57,762 nucleotides of DNA from Cyanobacteria bacterium CG_2015-22_32_23. GTDB taxonomy: Bacteria > Cyanobacteriota > Cyanobacteriia > Cyanobacteriales > Cyanobacteriaceae. The notes beneath the pieces were generated by a model. The model was not told the DNA's origin. It made no database searches and saw nothing but the letters and a program-made list of their open reading frames with translations. A program made the translations under genes and the position numbers. How positions within the stretch are numbered: position 1 is the first letter of the stretch; each line of letters opens with the position of its first letter. The DNA is taken from positions 1 to 57,762 of the forward strand of contig JAACUG010000067.1 in assembly GCA_009993045.1 (NCBI GenBank), in the 5' to 3' direction. Below, piece after piece: positions 35,701 to 45,188 of the stretch.

Positions 35701-36441
35701 TTATAAATTAATTAAAGGTAATTTTTTATACTTTAAGAAATAACCTAATAAGACAAATAAAGTAATAGCCATTGTACCTAAACCAACATAATTAGGAAGC
35801 CAAAAAATAGCAGTAAGATCATTAATTTGTCCTGCTTCTAATTGAATAGTATATTGATTATTAGGGGTTTTCTCCCATTTAGGAAACTCGTTATTATTGA
35901 TTAATTTCGCACCCCAAGGAAAATTAAATTGTATTCGTAAATCAATTAAATCTCCCGAAGAAATAATAATTGTACCGTCATTAGAGATAACTCCTAAAGG
36001 ACTTAAATCAGCATTAAAATGAAGAGTATTTCTTTCTAATAAAAGTAAATTATTTTGTTTAATAGACATTTTTGCTTCTAATTCTAGTAAATTACTAGAG
36101 TTATTTTTAGCGAGATTTTTTTGAGATTTTTTACTAAGTTGAGGCACAAAAAATTGATTAAATTTATCTACTAATTCTTCACCATTATGAAAAGGAATAG
36201 TTACTACTAATTCTTCCCTAGAGATACGCTTAGTTTTTCCTTGTAATTGAATGGCTTTATTCTGAAGATTATTTAACCAAGCATTACCTTCACCATCGCT
36301 AAAACTGGTTAATTCTTCCCCTAATTTAATATGTTGAATCATTGTACCACTGTTAGCTTCAGGAAATTTAACCTCCACATCATAACGAACACAGCCTGTC
36401 AAAGTAATTATTAAACAGAGAAATAATATTAATTTTTTCAT
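35701..36441 (-). CDS. DUF3153-type lipoprotein
   Basis: A 246-residue protein with a lipoprotein signal (M-K-K-L-I-L-F-L-C-L-I-I-T-L-T-G-C, lipobox Cys17) and one C-terminal transmembrane helix (about 219-237) ending K-Y-K-K-L-P. The body is beta-rich. The start R-Y-D-V-E-V-K-F and overall layout fit the cyanobacterial DUF3153 family, of unknown function. It lies downstream of the RNase R-type gene on the same strand, separated by 127 bases. Confidence 0.75.
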   Translation of the reverse strand: MKKLILFLCLIITLTGCVRYDVEVKFPEANSGTMIQHIKLGEELTSFSDGEGNAWLNNLQNKAIQLQGKTKRISREELVVTIPFHNGEELVDKFNQFFVPQLSKKSQKNLAKNNSSNLLELEAKMSIKQNNLLLLERNTLHFNADLSPLGVISNDGTIIISSGDLIDLRIQFNFPWGAKLINNNEFPKWEKTPNNQYTIQLEAGQINDLTAIFWLPNYVGLGTMAITLFVLLGYFLKYKKLPLINL

Positions 36442-36568
36442 GATTTTTGTTGAATTAATATACTGAAATAAATTATTTAATAAAAGAAAGTTTTTAAGTA
36501 ATGGAGAATAAGTAATTTATTCAAATTTTAGAAATAAATTTATCCTTATTCCCTATTCCTAATTATTT

Positions 36569-38815
36569 TTAGTCTTCAAAATCTTCATCAACGGCATCAC
36601 TTCCGCCTCTGACAGTAACTAAATCAATTTGTTGGCGGTAATAATCAACGCTTTTAACTTCCACTTCTACTGTATCACCAAGACGATAAGCTGTACGATT
36701 TTTTCGCCCCACTAAACAAGTATGTCGTGAACGATATTCATACCAATCATCTTTTAATGAGCTAACATGGACTAATCCTTCTACTAAAGAATCTTCAATT
36801 TGTACAAAAAAACCATAGGATTGTACTCCAGTGATTAAACCACTAAAAACTTTTCCCGTACAATCTTTCATTTTTTCGGCTTTTTTTAATCCCGCCAAAT
36901 CAGATTCCGCATCTTGTGCAATTTTTTCTCTTTCGTTGAGATGGGTTATTAAAGAATGTAAATCACCTTCTAAATAAGTTTGAATTGCAGGGGGTAAAAC
37001 ATTCCAGTTAATTTCCCCGTAACAAGTACTACTGCGTAAATCAATGCCTTTACTAACTCGACTATGACGGCGATCGCGCCCATATTGAAATAAGGCTTTT
37101 AAAATGCGTTGTATTTGTAAATCAACATAGCGTTGTCCGGGGGAAACACAATGAGTATAAATAGGTAAAGCCAAGCCGAAATGAGAAGAAGGATGTTGAG
37201 TATATTTATCAGATTTGAGGGAGTTTAAAAGGAGATAATGAAGGACTTTTTCATAGTCAGATTTACCAAATTCTTGAATAAGATGATAATAGTCCACAGA
37301 TTGTAATTCATCTTCAGATTCTAAGTGAAAATCCAGTTTTAAATTAGCTACCAGTTTTAATAAATCTTCTAATTCATCCCAATCTGGTTTAGCTTGAGTA
37401 CAATAAATACTAGGTAATTGCAACTCTTTTAAGTGTTGAGCAACTACTTTCCCCACTAAAACCATTAATTCTGTCATCAAAGACAATACGGGTAAACTAG
37501 CATAAGAAGCAATAGCGCCAATACGTCCTTCATCTTTAAAATAAGAAGTGATTTGATCTAAAGTAATATCAAAACCGCCTCTTTGTAATCTTTGAGCTTT
37601 AACTAAGGGAGCTAATTCAAAGAAAAGATGACTGAGTAATTCTAAAGTAGTTTCTAATTCTGGTTTAGTACTACCTGTACCAATCATATTTTGTACTTCT
37701 TTATAGGTCAAGGAATGATCTACTCGAATAATGGAAGGTTGTATTTGAGATTCCATAACTTGCCCTTTTTCGTCAAAAATCAGAAAAACAGAAATAGTTA
37801 AGCGATCAACATCAGGAACGAGAGTACAATAATTTTGGACAATTTCGGGTAACATGGGGATAATTTTTTCACCGAGGTGAACTGTAGTACCACGTTTACG
37901 AGCTTCTCGATCTAAATGAGTTTCAGGTTCAACAAAATGAGCGACATCGACAATATGAATACCTAAACGCCAATGATTATCTTCGGTTTTGTCGAGAGTA
38001 AAAGCATTTTCGATGAATAAATTTAAGTCTTTACTAATTTCTTGTTCAATAGTAATAGTTAATAAATCTCGTAAATCTAAACGTTGTTGAATTTCAGCTT
38101 CGGTAATTTCAGCATTGATAACAGAGGCTTTTTGTAATACTCGTTCAGAAAATTCTTGAGGTAAATCATGTTTAGAAGAAACAATATCGGTATCTGCTGC
38201 GGCTTCTGCGTCACTGCCTAAAACTCTGATAACTTTACCTAAAGGAGGATTTTGACCGATAGGATAGCGAAGAACGTTAACATGAACTAAGTGATTAACC
38301 GCATCAATCAAAGAGTCATCATTATTTTTTAAATTCAACTCAAATAGTAAACGATCATCTAAAGGTACAGCATTATACTCTCCTTTTTCTTCTACCACTC
38401 TAGCTAATACCGAAGGATTTGCCCTTTCCACAATTAGTTTTACTTCCCCTTCAGGAGAACGACGACGAGTTCCTTCTTTAATGATTTTAACCAATACTCG
38501 ATCACTATTCCAAGCATTACTAAGATGACTTTCTCGAATATAAATATCGTCTGCGTCTTCTTCATCTTGAATAGCAAAACAGAAGCCTTTACTCGAACAA
38601 CGTAACTTTGCTTCTACTACATCTTCTTCCATTACTCGTCGGTATTTTCCGAACTCTTTAGTAACTACGCCGACTTTTTCTAACACATCGAGAGAAATTT
38701 GTAGTTTTTCGAGTTCTTCAGGTTCTTCACAACCTAGTTTTTTTTCGAGTACTTTACCCGGTACAAGTTTATCAGCACTTAAGTGAGAAAGTATTGTAGC
38801 GATTGAAAATTCCAT
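36569..38815 (-). CDS. rnr: RNB-domain 3'-5' exoribonuclease (RNase R/II type)
   Basis: A 748-residue nuclease. Residues about 60-215 are cold-shock/OB segments, about 240-590 the RNB domain with the catalytic acidic block G-I-H-I-V-D-V-A-H-F-V and H-L-D-R-E-A-R-K-R-G-T-T-V, and about 640-735 an S1 RNA-binding domain (G-L-I-T-G-V-Q-S-Y-G-F-F-V-Q-I). It degrades RNA processively from the 3' end. Cyanobacteria usually carry one such enzyme beside PNPase. Confidence 0.92.
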   Translation of the reverse strand: MEFSIATILSHLSADKLVPGKVLEKKLGCEEPEELEKLQISLDVLEKVGVVTKEFGKYRRVMEEDVVEAKLRCSSKGFCFAIQDEEDADDIYIRESHLSNAWNSDRVLVKIIKEGTRRRSPEGEVKLIVERANPSVLARVVEEKGEYNAVPLDDRLLFELNLKNNDDSLIDAVNHLVHVNVLRYPIGQNPPLGKVIRVLGSDAEAAADTDIVSSKHDLPQEFSERVLQKASVINAEITEAEIQQRLDLRDLLTITIEQEISKDLNLFIENAFTLDKTEDNHWRLGIHIVDVAHFVEPETHLDREARKRGTTVHLGEKIIPMLPEIVQNYCTLVPDVDRLTISVFLIFDEKGQVMESQIQPSIIRVDHSLTYKEVQNMIGTGSTKPELETTLELLSHLFFELAPLVKAQRLQRGGFDITLDQITSYFKDEGRIGAIASYASLPVLSLMTELMVLVGKVVAQHLKELQLPSIYCTQAKPDWDELEDLLKLVANLKLDFHLESEDELQSVDYYHLIQEFGKSDYEKVLHYLLLNSLKSDKYTQHPSSHFGLALPIYTHCVSPGQRYVDLQIQRILKALFQYGRDRRHSRVSKGIDLRSSTCYGEINWNVLPPAIQTYLEGDLHSLITHLNEREKIAQDAESDLAGLKKAEKMKDCTGKVFSGLITGVQSYGFFVQIEDSLVEGLVHVSSLKDDWYEYRSRHTCLVGRKNRTAYRLGDTVEVEVKSVDYYRQQIDLVTVRGGSDAVDEDFED

Positions 38816-39278
38816 TTCCTAATATCCTTTCAAATGTCTAAAATAATGTTGTTGAGTCAAATTGAATCCATTGATTTCTCATGAAGTAAAAATACTCATG
38901 GGATGATGTTTAAGAATAATAACCCTTGGTATTGTCCGCAAATTCAAGAATAAATAAAGCTATAAACATTTAAGTATCTATAACCCTGAAAAACTAATGA
39001 TTAGCCGTGAGAAATAGTTATTTTTCCAGAATTAATGGTTATGCTCAATTTAATTATTTGTCTTTTTCTGTGTGGACAAAAACTTAGAAATGTCGAAACG
39101 GTATTTTTAGGGATGTCAATTTATATTTAACTTGTTTAAAAACCAAGACTTCATTTCTTTTTTACCTAATAATTTTATTCTTAACCTAATAATATATCTT
39201 ATTCGGTGTTTATTATTTCAAATTCCTGATTTACATAGTAAAATTGTATTGATATTTTTTATTGTCTATTCTAAATTT
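38816..39278. other. Intergenic region between divergent genes
   Basis: 463 AT-rich bases separate the RNB nuclease from the next plus-strand gene. An upstream in-frame TTG at 39132 would extend that gene with a hydrophobic, family-unlike leader, which I reject. No RNA gene or array is seen. Confidence 0.4.
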
Positions 39279-40106
39279 ATGAGTATTAAGTCCTTAGTAT
39301 TAATTAGTGATTTCGTTATAGTAGATCATGGTAAATACATTGTCAAAGTTTCAGTTTATCGAGATGGTATCATTTTAGGTTGTGCCTTAGCTTCTGGGGA
39401 TACAGTGGAGAAAGCAGAAGATGAAGCAAGAAAAAGAGCGATTACTTTAGTAAATAGCAATATATCCCTAGAAATTCCTGAAAAAAGCATTTATATTCCT
39501 AAAATTGAACTTCCATCAAAAATTGAGTCAGAAAAAAAAGATCTTTCTTCCTTACCAAAAAAAGTAAAATCGACAAAACCAACCCCTGAAGTTGTCCCTC
39601 AAGATTTAATTTCAGTATCTGAAAATATGGCTTATTCTCCAGAAAATGAACTGAATATGGACATAAATCAAGATGAAATTGTAGCAGATAATTTTGTAGA
39701 TAACGATAATTCTACAGAAGAAAATATAATAGAAACTCCTTTAGAATTTACTTTCTCAGAAGATAATAAGACACTAAATCTTTCTGAAAGTAAAGCTATT
39801 TTAGACAGTAACGATCACTCAGAAGATAATTCAGAAGATAATTCGGAGAATAATTTAATTTTATTTCCTTCTTCCACTTCAGAAGATGACTCTTACTCAG
39901 AAACTACTTTACCTTTGCCTATAGACTTAAGTGATACGGTGGACTTTTCCCAGATTATAGATCAAACTAGCATCGAAATGAAACGATTAGGATGGACACA
40001 AGATCAAGGAAAAAAATATCTTCTCGAAACCTATGGCAAAAAATCTCGTCATCTACTTTCAGATAATGAGTTAATCGAATTTCTTAATTATCTTAAAACC
40101 CAGTAA
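39279..40106 (+). CDS. Hypothetical protein with dsRBD-like N-terminus and acidic linker
   Basis: With the ATG at 39279 the product is 275 residues starting MSIKSLVLISDFVIVDHGKY. Residues 5-60 (V-K-V-S-V-Y-R-D-G...A-L-A-S-G-D-T-V-E-K-A-E-D-E-A-R-K-R-A) resemble a double-stranded RNA-binding-like fold. Residues 70-225 are disordered, Asp/Glu/Ser/Asn-rich. The last 45 residues (L-G-W-T-Q-D-Q-G-K-K-Y-L-L-E-T-Y-G-K-K-S-R) form a compact conserved-looking motif that I have seen at the ends of other cyanobacterial proteins. Function unknown. Confidence 0.65.
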   Translation: MSIKSLVLISDFVIVDHGKYIVKVSVYRDGIILGCALASGDTVEKAEDEARKRAITLVNSNISLEIPEKSIYIPKIELPSKIESEKKDLSSLPKKVKSTKPTPEVVPQDLISVSENMAYSPENELNMDINQDEIVADNFVDNDNSTEENIIETPLEFTFSEDNKTLNLSESKAILDSNDHSEDNSEDNSENNLILFPSSTSEDDSYSETTLPLPIDLSDTVDFSQIIDQTSIEMKRLGWTQDQGKKYLLETYGKKSRHLLSDNELIEFLNYLKTQ

Positions 40107-40120
40107 TTAAGCTCATTTCA

Positions 40121-40396
40121 CTAAGATAATGGAGAGTTAGAAGTATTTGGCAAAGTACAACAGTTAATTTCATCAATGCAAATTTTTCCCCATTGTAACG
40201 CCCAACGAACCAATTCTACTCGGTTATCAGTTTTTGTTTTCGTGAGGATATTACTGATATGATTATCAACGGTTCTTTTGCTTATTTCTAACTTTTCAGA
40301 AATGTCTTGATTAGTTAAACCAGTGGCGACTAACTCTAATATTTCTATTTCTCGATGTGATAAATAAGTTGATTCGGATATTTTGCCACTACTCAT
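40121..40396 (-). CDS. pedR: Small LuxR-type regulator, PedR-like
   Basis: The 91-residue protein is a lone LuxR helix-turn-helix: L-S-H-R-E-I-E-I-L-E-L-V-A-T-G-L-T-N and S-K-R-T-V-D-N-H-I-S-N-I. No receiver domain is present, and the length and C-terminus (W-A-L-Q-W-G-K-I-C...C-C-T-L-P) match PedR, a regulator responding to photosynthetic electron transport. Cys73, Cys79 and Cys80 are visible; thioredoxin control of PedR has been reported to act through a Cys at position 80. It is convergent with the upstream hypothetical gene, 14 bases apart. Confidence 0.75.
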   Translation of the reverse strand: MSSGKISESTYLSHREIEILELVATGLTNQDISEKLEISKRTVDNHISNILTKTKTDNRVELVRWALQWGKICIDEINCCTLPNTSNSPLS

Positions 40397-40470
40397 AAAT
40401 ATTTTTTAACCAGTAATTTTGCCTATTCTATATTGTCTAATTCTAACCAAAAATTTCCGATCAAAGATCT

Positions 40471-41115
40471 TTAATTTTTACGAGCAAAAACTGCATAAAA
40501 AGGATCTTTACCTCCCATACCTAACATTTGTAAAATAGCTGGTAATTCAGGTTGTGTTGCCACTATTTTCGGTGTATTAAAATCAGATACTGATTGAAAA
40601 TAAGATTTAACTAAATGAATTCTTTGCCTATCCGTAGCGTCACGCCATGCAGAAATTGCTTTTTGATAAAACATTCGATTAGAAAAACTAAAAATAGCTA
40701 CCCCCTTTGGTTTTAAAATTCTAGCTATTTCACTGAAAATTGCTTCAGGATATTGTAAATATTGCACTGAAACTGAACATAAAACAGCGTCAAAATCTTC
40801 GTCATTTAGCGGTATTTTAGGATTTAAGTTTAAATTTTGCACAAAATAATGATTTAACTGCTTATTTCTCTTTAATTCTTCCTCATTCATCCCATGCCCT
40901 TCAACATGACTAAATTTCATCTCTTTCGGTAAATGAGATACCCAACTACTCATTAAATCTAAAATTCGGCTATTCGGTGCTAATTCTTGGCGATAAAGTT
41001 CTTTTAATTGATTGATATAGTTATCATCTACATGATTAACAAAACGAGGAAAAGAATAAAATAAGCTATCTTCACTATCATCTAATTTAGTGCGTTGATG
41101 AGGCTGTAATAACAT
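40471..41115 (-). CDS. Class I SAM-dependent methyltransferase
   Basis: The 214-residue protein has a SAM-binding-like motif (S-R-I-L-D-L-M-S-S-W-V-S) in which the usual glycines are replaced, followed by D-A-V-L-C-S-V-S-V-Q-Y-L and I-L-K-P-K-G-V-A-I-F-S-F. This is a methyltransferase fold with an unusual first motif, as seen in a conserved cyanobacterial group. Substrate unknown. Confidence 0.7.
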   Translation of the reverse strand: MLLQPHQRTKLDDSEDSLFYSFPRFVNHVDDNYINQLKELYRQELAPNSRILDLMSSWVSHLPKEMKFSHVEGHGMNEEELKRNKQLNHYFVQNLNLNPKIPLNDEDFDAVLCSVSVQYLQYPEAIFSEIARILKPKGVAIFSFSNRMFYQKAISAWRDATDRQRIHLVKSYFQSVSDFNTPKIVATQPELPAILQMLGMGGKDPFYAVFARKN

Positions 41116-41251
41116 TTTTCAAAGATATGGCGGATTAAATCAAGTTCAAATTAATTATAGTTACAGATTTAAAGATAGAAATTTTTTTTTCATGGCATAA
41201 AACCTCAAAACTGACTGGATAGATAAATAGAAACCATTAATTTAATCAATT

Positions 41252-42010
41252 ATGACTACTATCCAATCTAATCTACATAATCTTTTTACCTCTATTTTCC
41301 CCGATGAATCTCAATCACCTAGTTTAATCATTAAGTTTTTACTGGTTTTAGAGGCTGAAAATTTAATTCCTTTATTTAATGTTAATCAAGATCAAAATAA
41401 TTCCACTATTAACGCTTTCATTCATACTCAAAATAATGAAATTATCCCCGTTAATAACATTATTCTTCAGTGTTTAAAACAAAATCAATCACCTTTCTTT
41501 TTTGGCTCTAATTTTCTCCTAGAATTAACTTATTATTTAAACGATACTATAGCCTTTAATAGTTTTCTTATTTTCACTCAAGAAGGTTTACTGTTAGAGT
41601 TTCCTCCCTCGAAATTTAACCCTATTCAAAATCAGGAAAAATATCAACTAATTTCTTGGGATTATTGGGATAATGTTTCACTTTCCTTTGCTGAAAATCA
41701 GCCTAAATGTACATTAATTTTTAATAATAAAAAAGGAGATTCTTTAAAAATAAATAGTGTTTTAGAATATCAATCAGAAACAGAACAAATAGAGCAACAA
41801 TTACCTTTAATTTTTGTTTATTTTATTATGAAAAAATTTTGGAAATATGTTAAGAAATACCGTCATGAAAAGTTTTTCGTCTTTAATCCTCAAGATTTCC
41901 TTTATTTAGATAAAGACAGATTAACTTATTTCATTAAAAATATTTTGCACAATATTAACATTACCGAAACAGATTTAGATAATTTAATCCGTAAAATTCA
42001 ATTAACTTAA
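41252..42010 (+). CDS. Conserved hypothetical protein (252 aa)
   Basis: A soluble protein rich in Asn, Ile and Phe, with no signal peptide. No motif recognised. Segments such as L-I-I-K-F-L-L-V-L-E-A-E-N-L-I-P-L-F and D-F-L-Y-L-D-K-D-R-L-T-Y-F suggest a mixed alpha/beta fold. It is flanked by the divergent methyltransferase gene and convergent gmhA-like gene, so it stands alone. Confidence 0.55.
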   Translation: MTTIQSNLHNLFTSIFPDESQSPSLIIKFLLVLEAENLIPLFNVNQDQNNSTINAFIHTQNNEIIPVNNIILQCLKQNQSPFFFGSNFLLELTYYLNDTIAFNSFLIFTQEGLLLEFPPSKFNPIQNQEKYQLISWDYWDNVSLSFAENQPKCTLIFNNKKGDSLKINSVLEYQSETEQIEQQLPLIFVYFIMKKFWKYVKKYRHEKFFVFNPQDFLYLDKDRLTYFIKNILHNINITETDLDNLIRKIQLT

Positions 42011-42044
42011 ATTAGACAGTTGACAGTTAATTATTCTCTATTTT

Positions 42045-42653
42045 CTATGACACAGTTAAAGGTTTTTCTAATCTATGATGAGCAAATAATTGATTTTCTA
42101 CTTGTTCACAAATACGATGATAAGTAATTAAATGTATTTCTTGTATGTAAGGAGTATTTTTTTCACTGACAAATAAAGGATAATCAACTAAATTATTCAT
42201 CATTCCACCATTATTTCCTGCCATGCCGATGGTAATTAAACCTTTTTCTTTTGCCACTTTTAAAGCCTCAATGACATTGCGAGATTTGCCTGAAGTGGAT
42301 AATACCCACAACATATCTCCAGCCTTGCCAAAACATTCTACTTGACGAGAAAAAATAGTTTCAAATTCATGATCATTACTCCATGCTGTTAATGTAGCAG
42401 GATTTGTACCTAATGCCATAGCAGGTAAACCAGGGCGCTCAAGGTGAAAGCGTCCTACAAATTCCGCCGCAATATGTTGCGCATCGGCAGCCGAGCCTCC
42501 ATTACCGCAAATTAAAAGAGTATGCCCTTTTTGAAACCTTCCAGCGACAATATTACTGATTTTTTCTACCTCTTGACAGTATTTTTGATCAAAAGCCTGT
42601 TGTAAACACTGTAACCTTTCTTGTACCCAATAATCCAATTTTTCTCTCCTCAC
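42045..42653 (-). CDS. gmhA: Sedoheptulose-7-phosphate isomerase-type SIS protein
   Basis: The 202-residue SIS-domain protein has I-C-G-N-G-G-S-A-A-D-A-Q-H-I-A-A-E-F-V-G and L-S-T-S-G-K-S-R-N-V, both typical of GmhA. The enzyme makes D-glycero-heptose 7-phosphate for cell-surface heptose. DiaA-like proteins share this fold, so function is probable rather than certain. Confidence 0.82.
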   Translation of the reverse strand: MRREKLDYWVQERLQCLQQAFDQKYCQEVEKISNIVAGRFQKGHTLLICGNGGSAADAQHIAAEFVGRFHLERPGLPAMALGTNPATLTAWSNDHEFETIFSRQVECFGKAGDMLWVLSTSGKSRNVIEALKVAKEKGLITIGMAGNNGGMMNNLVDYPLFVSEKNTPYIQEIHLITYHRICEQVENQLFAHHRLEKPLTVS

Positions 42654-42771
42654 AATTAATTAATAACTATCGAAATATTGATATTTAAACTTTGTCAATT
42701 TCTAATTTTTTTATGGTTAATTATGTTATTTCAAAGTCAAACATTCATAACTAACCTTAAGATAATTCTAT

Positions 42772-43584
42772 TTAACGACAAACTTGTGCCACTAAAGCCA
42801 TAACATCATGACGAGTTAGTTTTGGTTTTCCTAAAATCAATACTTCTAAGGTAGCATGAGCGAGAGTTAAAGGTATTTGACAAAATTGTAAAGCTGGACC
42901 TTTTGGTAAAGATTTAGTGTAAGAATCCCCTAAACTAAGATTATAACGAGCATAGTTGTGCATATCTTCTAATTGCCAACCTTCAGGAATGAAACTAACA
43001 CCTCGAAGTTTATCTTCTTGATGATTACGCAAAATATTTATCGCTTGTAAACCTCTTCCAAAACCAATGGCTTCTTCTCTATTAGTTTGAGTGTTATCGT
43101 ACCATGCCCATAAATCTGACAATAATAAACCTACCGCCCCTGCTACACTAAAAGTATATTGATCTAAATTAGATTTAGTTTTAATTGTCCAGTTATTTTC
43201 AGCCCAATAAGCCATTCTATCTGCCATAGATGCTGTGGCATCCCAGATTCTAGCAGAAATACTAGGCGGTGCTAATAATGCCCATTCCGCAAAACGATAA
43301 CTAACTTCAGGAATTATATGTTGATATGATTTAATTACCTCCGTCATTTCGTCATGAGTAGTACTTTGATGACCTGCTTGTAATGCTAAACTAATATTTT
43401 TTAAAATTTTGACTTTCGTTATATTATCAAGCTGAGGATGATCTTCAATTTCATCTATAGCTCTCATACACAAGTAAGCAGATGTAACAGCTTCCTGTAA
43501 ACCATCAGGTAATCGACTAATGGGAATATAAAAAGTTCTACTGGTATCCTTGAGAGTTTTTAAGGCATCTTTTTTTAAATTCAT
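42772..43584 (-). CDS. Squalene/phytoene synthase-family protein
   Basis: A 270-residue trans-isoprenyl synthase fold. The first Asp-rich motif D-E-I-E-D is intact at residues 44-48; Y-T-F-S-V-A-G-A-V-G lies at 143-152. The second motif reads R-N-H-Q-E-D (186-191), with Asn187 where the standard enzymes have Asp. It lacks the long C-terminal anchor of squalene synthase. I cannot decide among a hydroxysqualene-type, phytoene-type or other condensing activity. Confidence 0.75.
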   Translation of the reverse strand: MNLKKDALKTLKDTSRTFYIPISRLPDGLQEAVTSAYLCMRAIDEIEDHPQLDNITKVKILKNISLALQAGHQSTTHDEMTEVIKSYQHIIPEVSYRFAEWALLAPPSISARIWDATASMADRMAYWAENNWTIKTKSNLDQYTFSVAGAVGLLLSDLWAWYDNTQTNREEAIGFGRGLQAINILRNHQEDKLRGVSFIPEGWQLEDMHNYARYNLSLGDSYTKSLPKGPALQFCQIPLTLAHATLEVLILGKPKLTRHDVMALVAQVCR

Positions 43585-43787
43585 TGATATTCACTCCTCA
43601 TGCCCACAAAATAGGACAATACTAACACTGTTTAGGTAATATTAACCGAATCTTCTCCAAATCGGATGAAAAATTTTTCAGATCTTACTTTGAATATTTT
43701 TAGGTTAAATTCTGATTTAAGATTAGAAATTGTGGATTATTTTACAATAAAAGGATACTTTTTGTTAATTTTAGTCTCCATGGGGGA

Positions 43788-44906
43788 TTATTTTTGTAAA
43801 AACAGTTTAAACCATCCTCTACGCCAAAAATAAAAAGTCATTCCTCCTGCTATTAATAACATTAAAAATAAAGTCCCAAAATATCCCCAACGCCATTTTA
43901 ATTCAGGCATATATTCAAAGTTCATGCCATAAAGTCCTGCTATAAATGTTAAAGGAATAAAAATACTAGAAATAATAGTTAATAGAGTAATTACTTCATT
44001 CATTTTGTTACTCATAGAAGATATTAAAACATCCATTAAACTCGATGCTAATTCTCGATAAGTTTCCAATATATCTAAAATTTGAATTGTATGATAATAA
44101 CAATCTCGAAAATAAACATAAACTTCTTTAGTAATTAAATTATTATCTTCTCTAGTTAGTTCATTAAAAAGATTCCGTAAAGGCCAAATTGAGCGTCTTA
44201 AGGCTAATAATTCTCTGCGAATATTATAAATTTCTTGTAAAGTTTTTTTGCTCGGATTTAGCACTATTTGATCTTCTAAATCTTCAATTCTTTCTCCATA
44301 GTCTTCTAATACAGGAAAGTAATTATCAATCAAAGTATCTAATAATAAATATGCTAAATAATCTGCTCCTAATTGTCTAACTTTTCCTTGATTAAGTCTA
44401 ATGCGGTCTATAATTCTAGTAAAATCCTCTATTTCATCTTCTTGAAAGGTTAATAAATAATTTTTTCCTAAAATAAAACTAATTTGTTCTGTGGTAAAAC
44501 CAATTTCATTTTTATTCGGTTTAATAGAATGTAAAATTATTAATAATTGATCTGGATAATCTTCTATTTTCGGTCTTTGTGGTACACTAACAACATCTTC
44601 TAAAATTAAAGGATGTAACTGAAAAACTTGTTCTACTTCTCGTAAAATATTTTCTGTACCTAATCCTTCTATATTTGCCCAAGAAATCAGATTATTAGTC
44701 AGACAAGAAACACAATCTTTTGGTTGAGTATTTACTCGACGATAAGCATTATTTTCATCATACTCAATCAACGTTAAACGAGAAGGTAACGCCAGAGGAT
44801 CAATCGTAATACTACCTGGTTCAGTCCCAGCTACATCATAAGAATAATCGAAATAATCTTCTTCTTCTTCTTCTTGTTCTTCTATAGAGAAATCAGAGGA
44901 AACCAT
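43788..44906 (-). CDS. corA: CorA-family magnesium/cobalt transporter
   Basis: The 372-residue protein has a long soluble N-terminal domain, an extended helix (about 200-300), and two C-terminal transmembrane helices with the signature Y-G-M-N-F between them. The very acidic N-terminus (E-E-Q-E-E-E-E-E-D) is longer than in most CorA. It conducts Mg2+ or Co2+ across the inner membrane. Confidence 0.93.
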   Translation of the reverse strand: MVSSDFSIEEQEEEEEDYFDYSYDVAGTEPGSITIDPLALPSRLTLIEYDENNAYRRVNTQPKDCVSCLTNNLISWANIEGLGTENILREVEQVFQLHPLILEDVVSVPQRPKIEDYPDQLLIILHSIKPNKNEIGFTTEQISFILGKNYLLTFQEDEIEDFTRIIDRIRLNQGKVRQLGADYLAYLLLDTLIDNYFPVLEDYGERIEDLEDQIVLNPSKKTLQEIYNIRRELLALRRSIWPLRNLFNELTREDNNLITKEVYVYFRDCYYHTIQILDILETYRELASSLMDVLISSMSNKMNEVITLLTIISSIFIPLTFIAGLYGMNFEYMPELKWRWGYFGTLFLMLLIAGGMTFYFWRRGWFKLFLQK

Positions 44907-45188
44907 AATTATTAATTAACTTAATTTTTCTTCAATAATCATACTCAATTTTACTTTGATAAGGGCGAAATCTCTAAAATTACTTTACCTTAATTCATCC
45001 ATCTATATTGACTAAGGGTTTTTATCATGACATATTCGCCAATAAACTCAACATTTTCTAAAGCAATCATTAATAATATAATTAATTCTAAAGTTAATTG
45101 AAATTGTAGGGACGAAGATAAAAACAAGATTAATGCTTTGTGAATAATAAGCAACAATCTCACGGCAAAATTATCAAATTAGTCAATT

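Noticed and set aside
39132-39278. N-terminal extension of the dsRBD-like protein from a TTG
   Set aside because: It would add a hydrophobic AT-rich leader; the ATG at 39279 begins at the conserved-looking domain.
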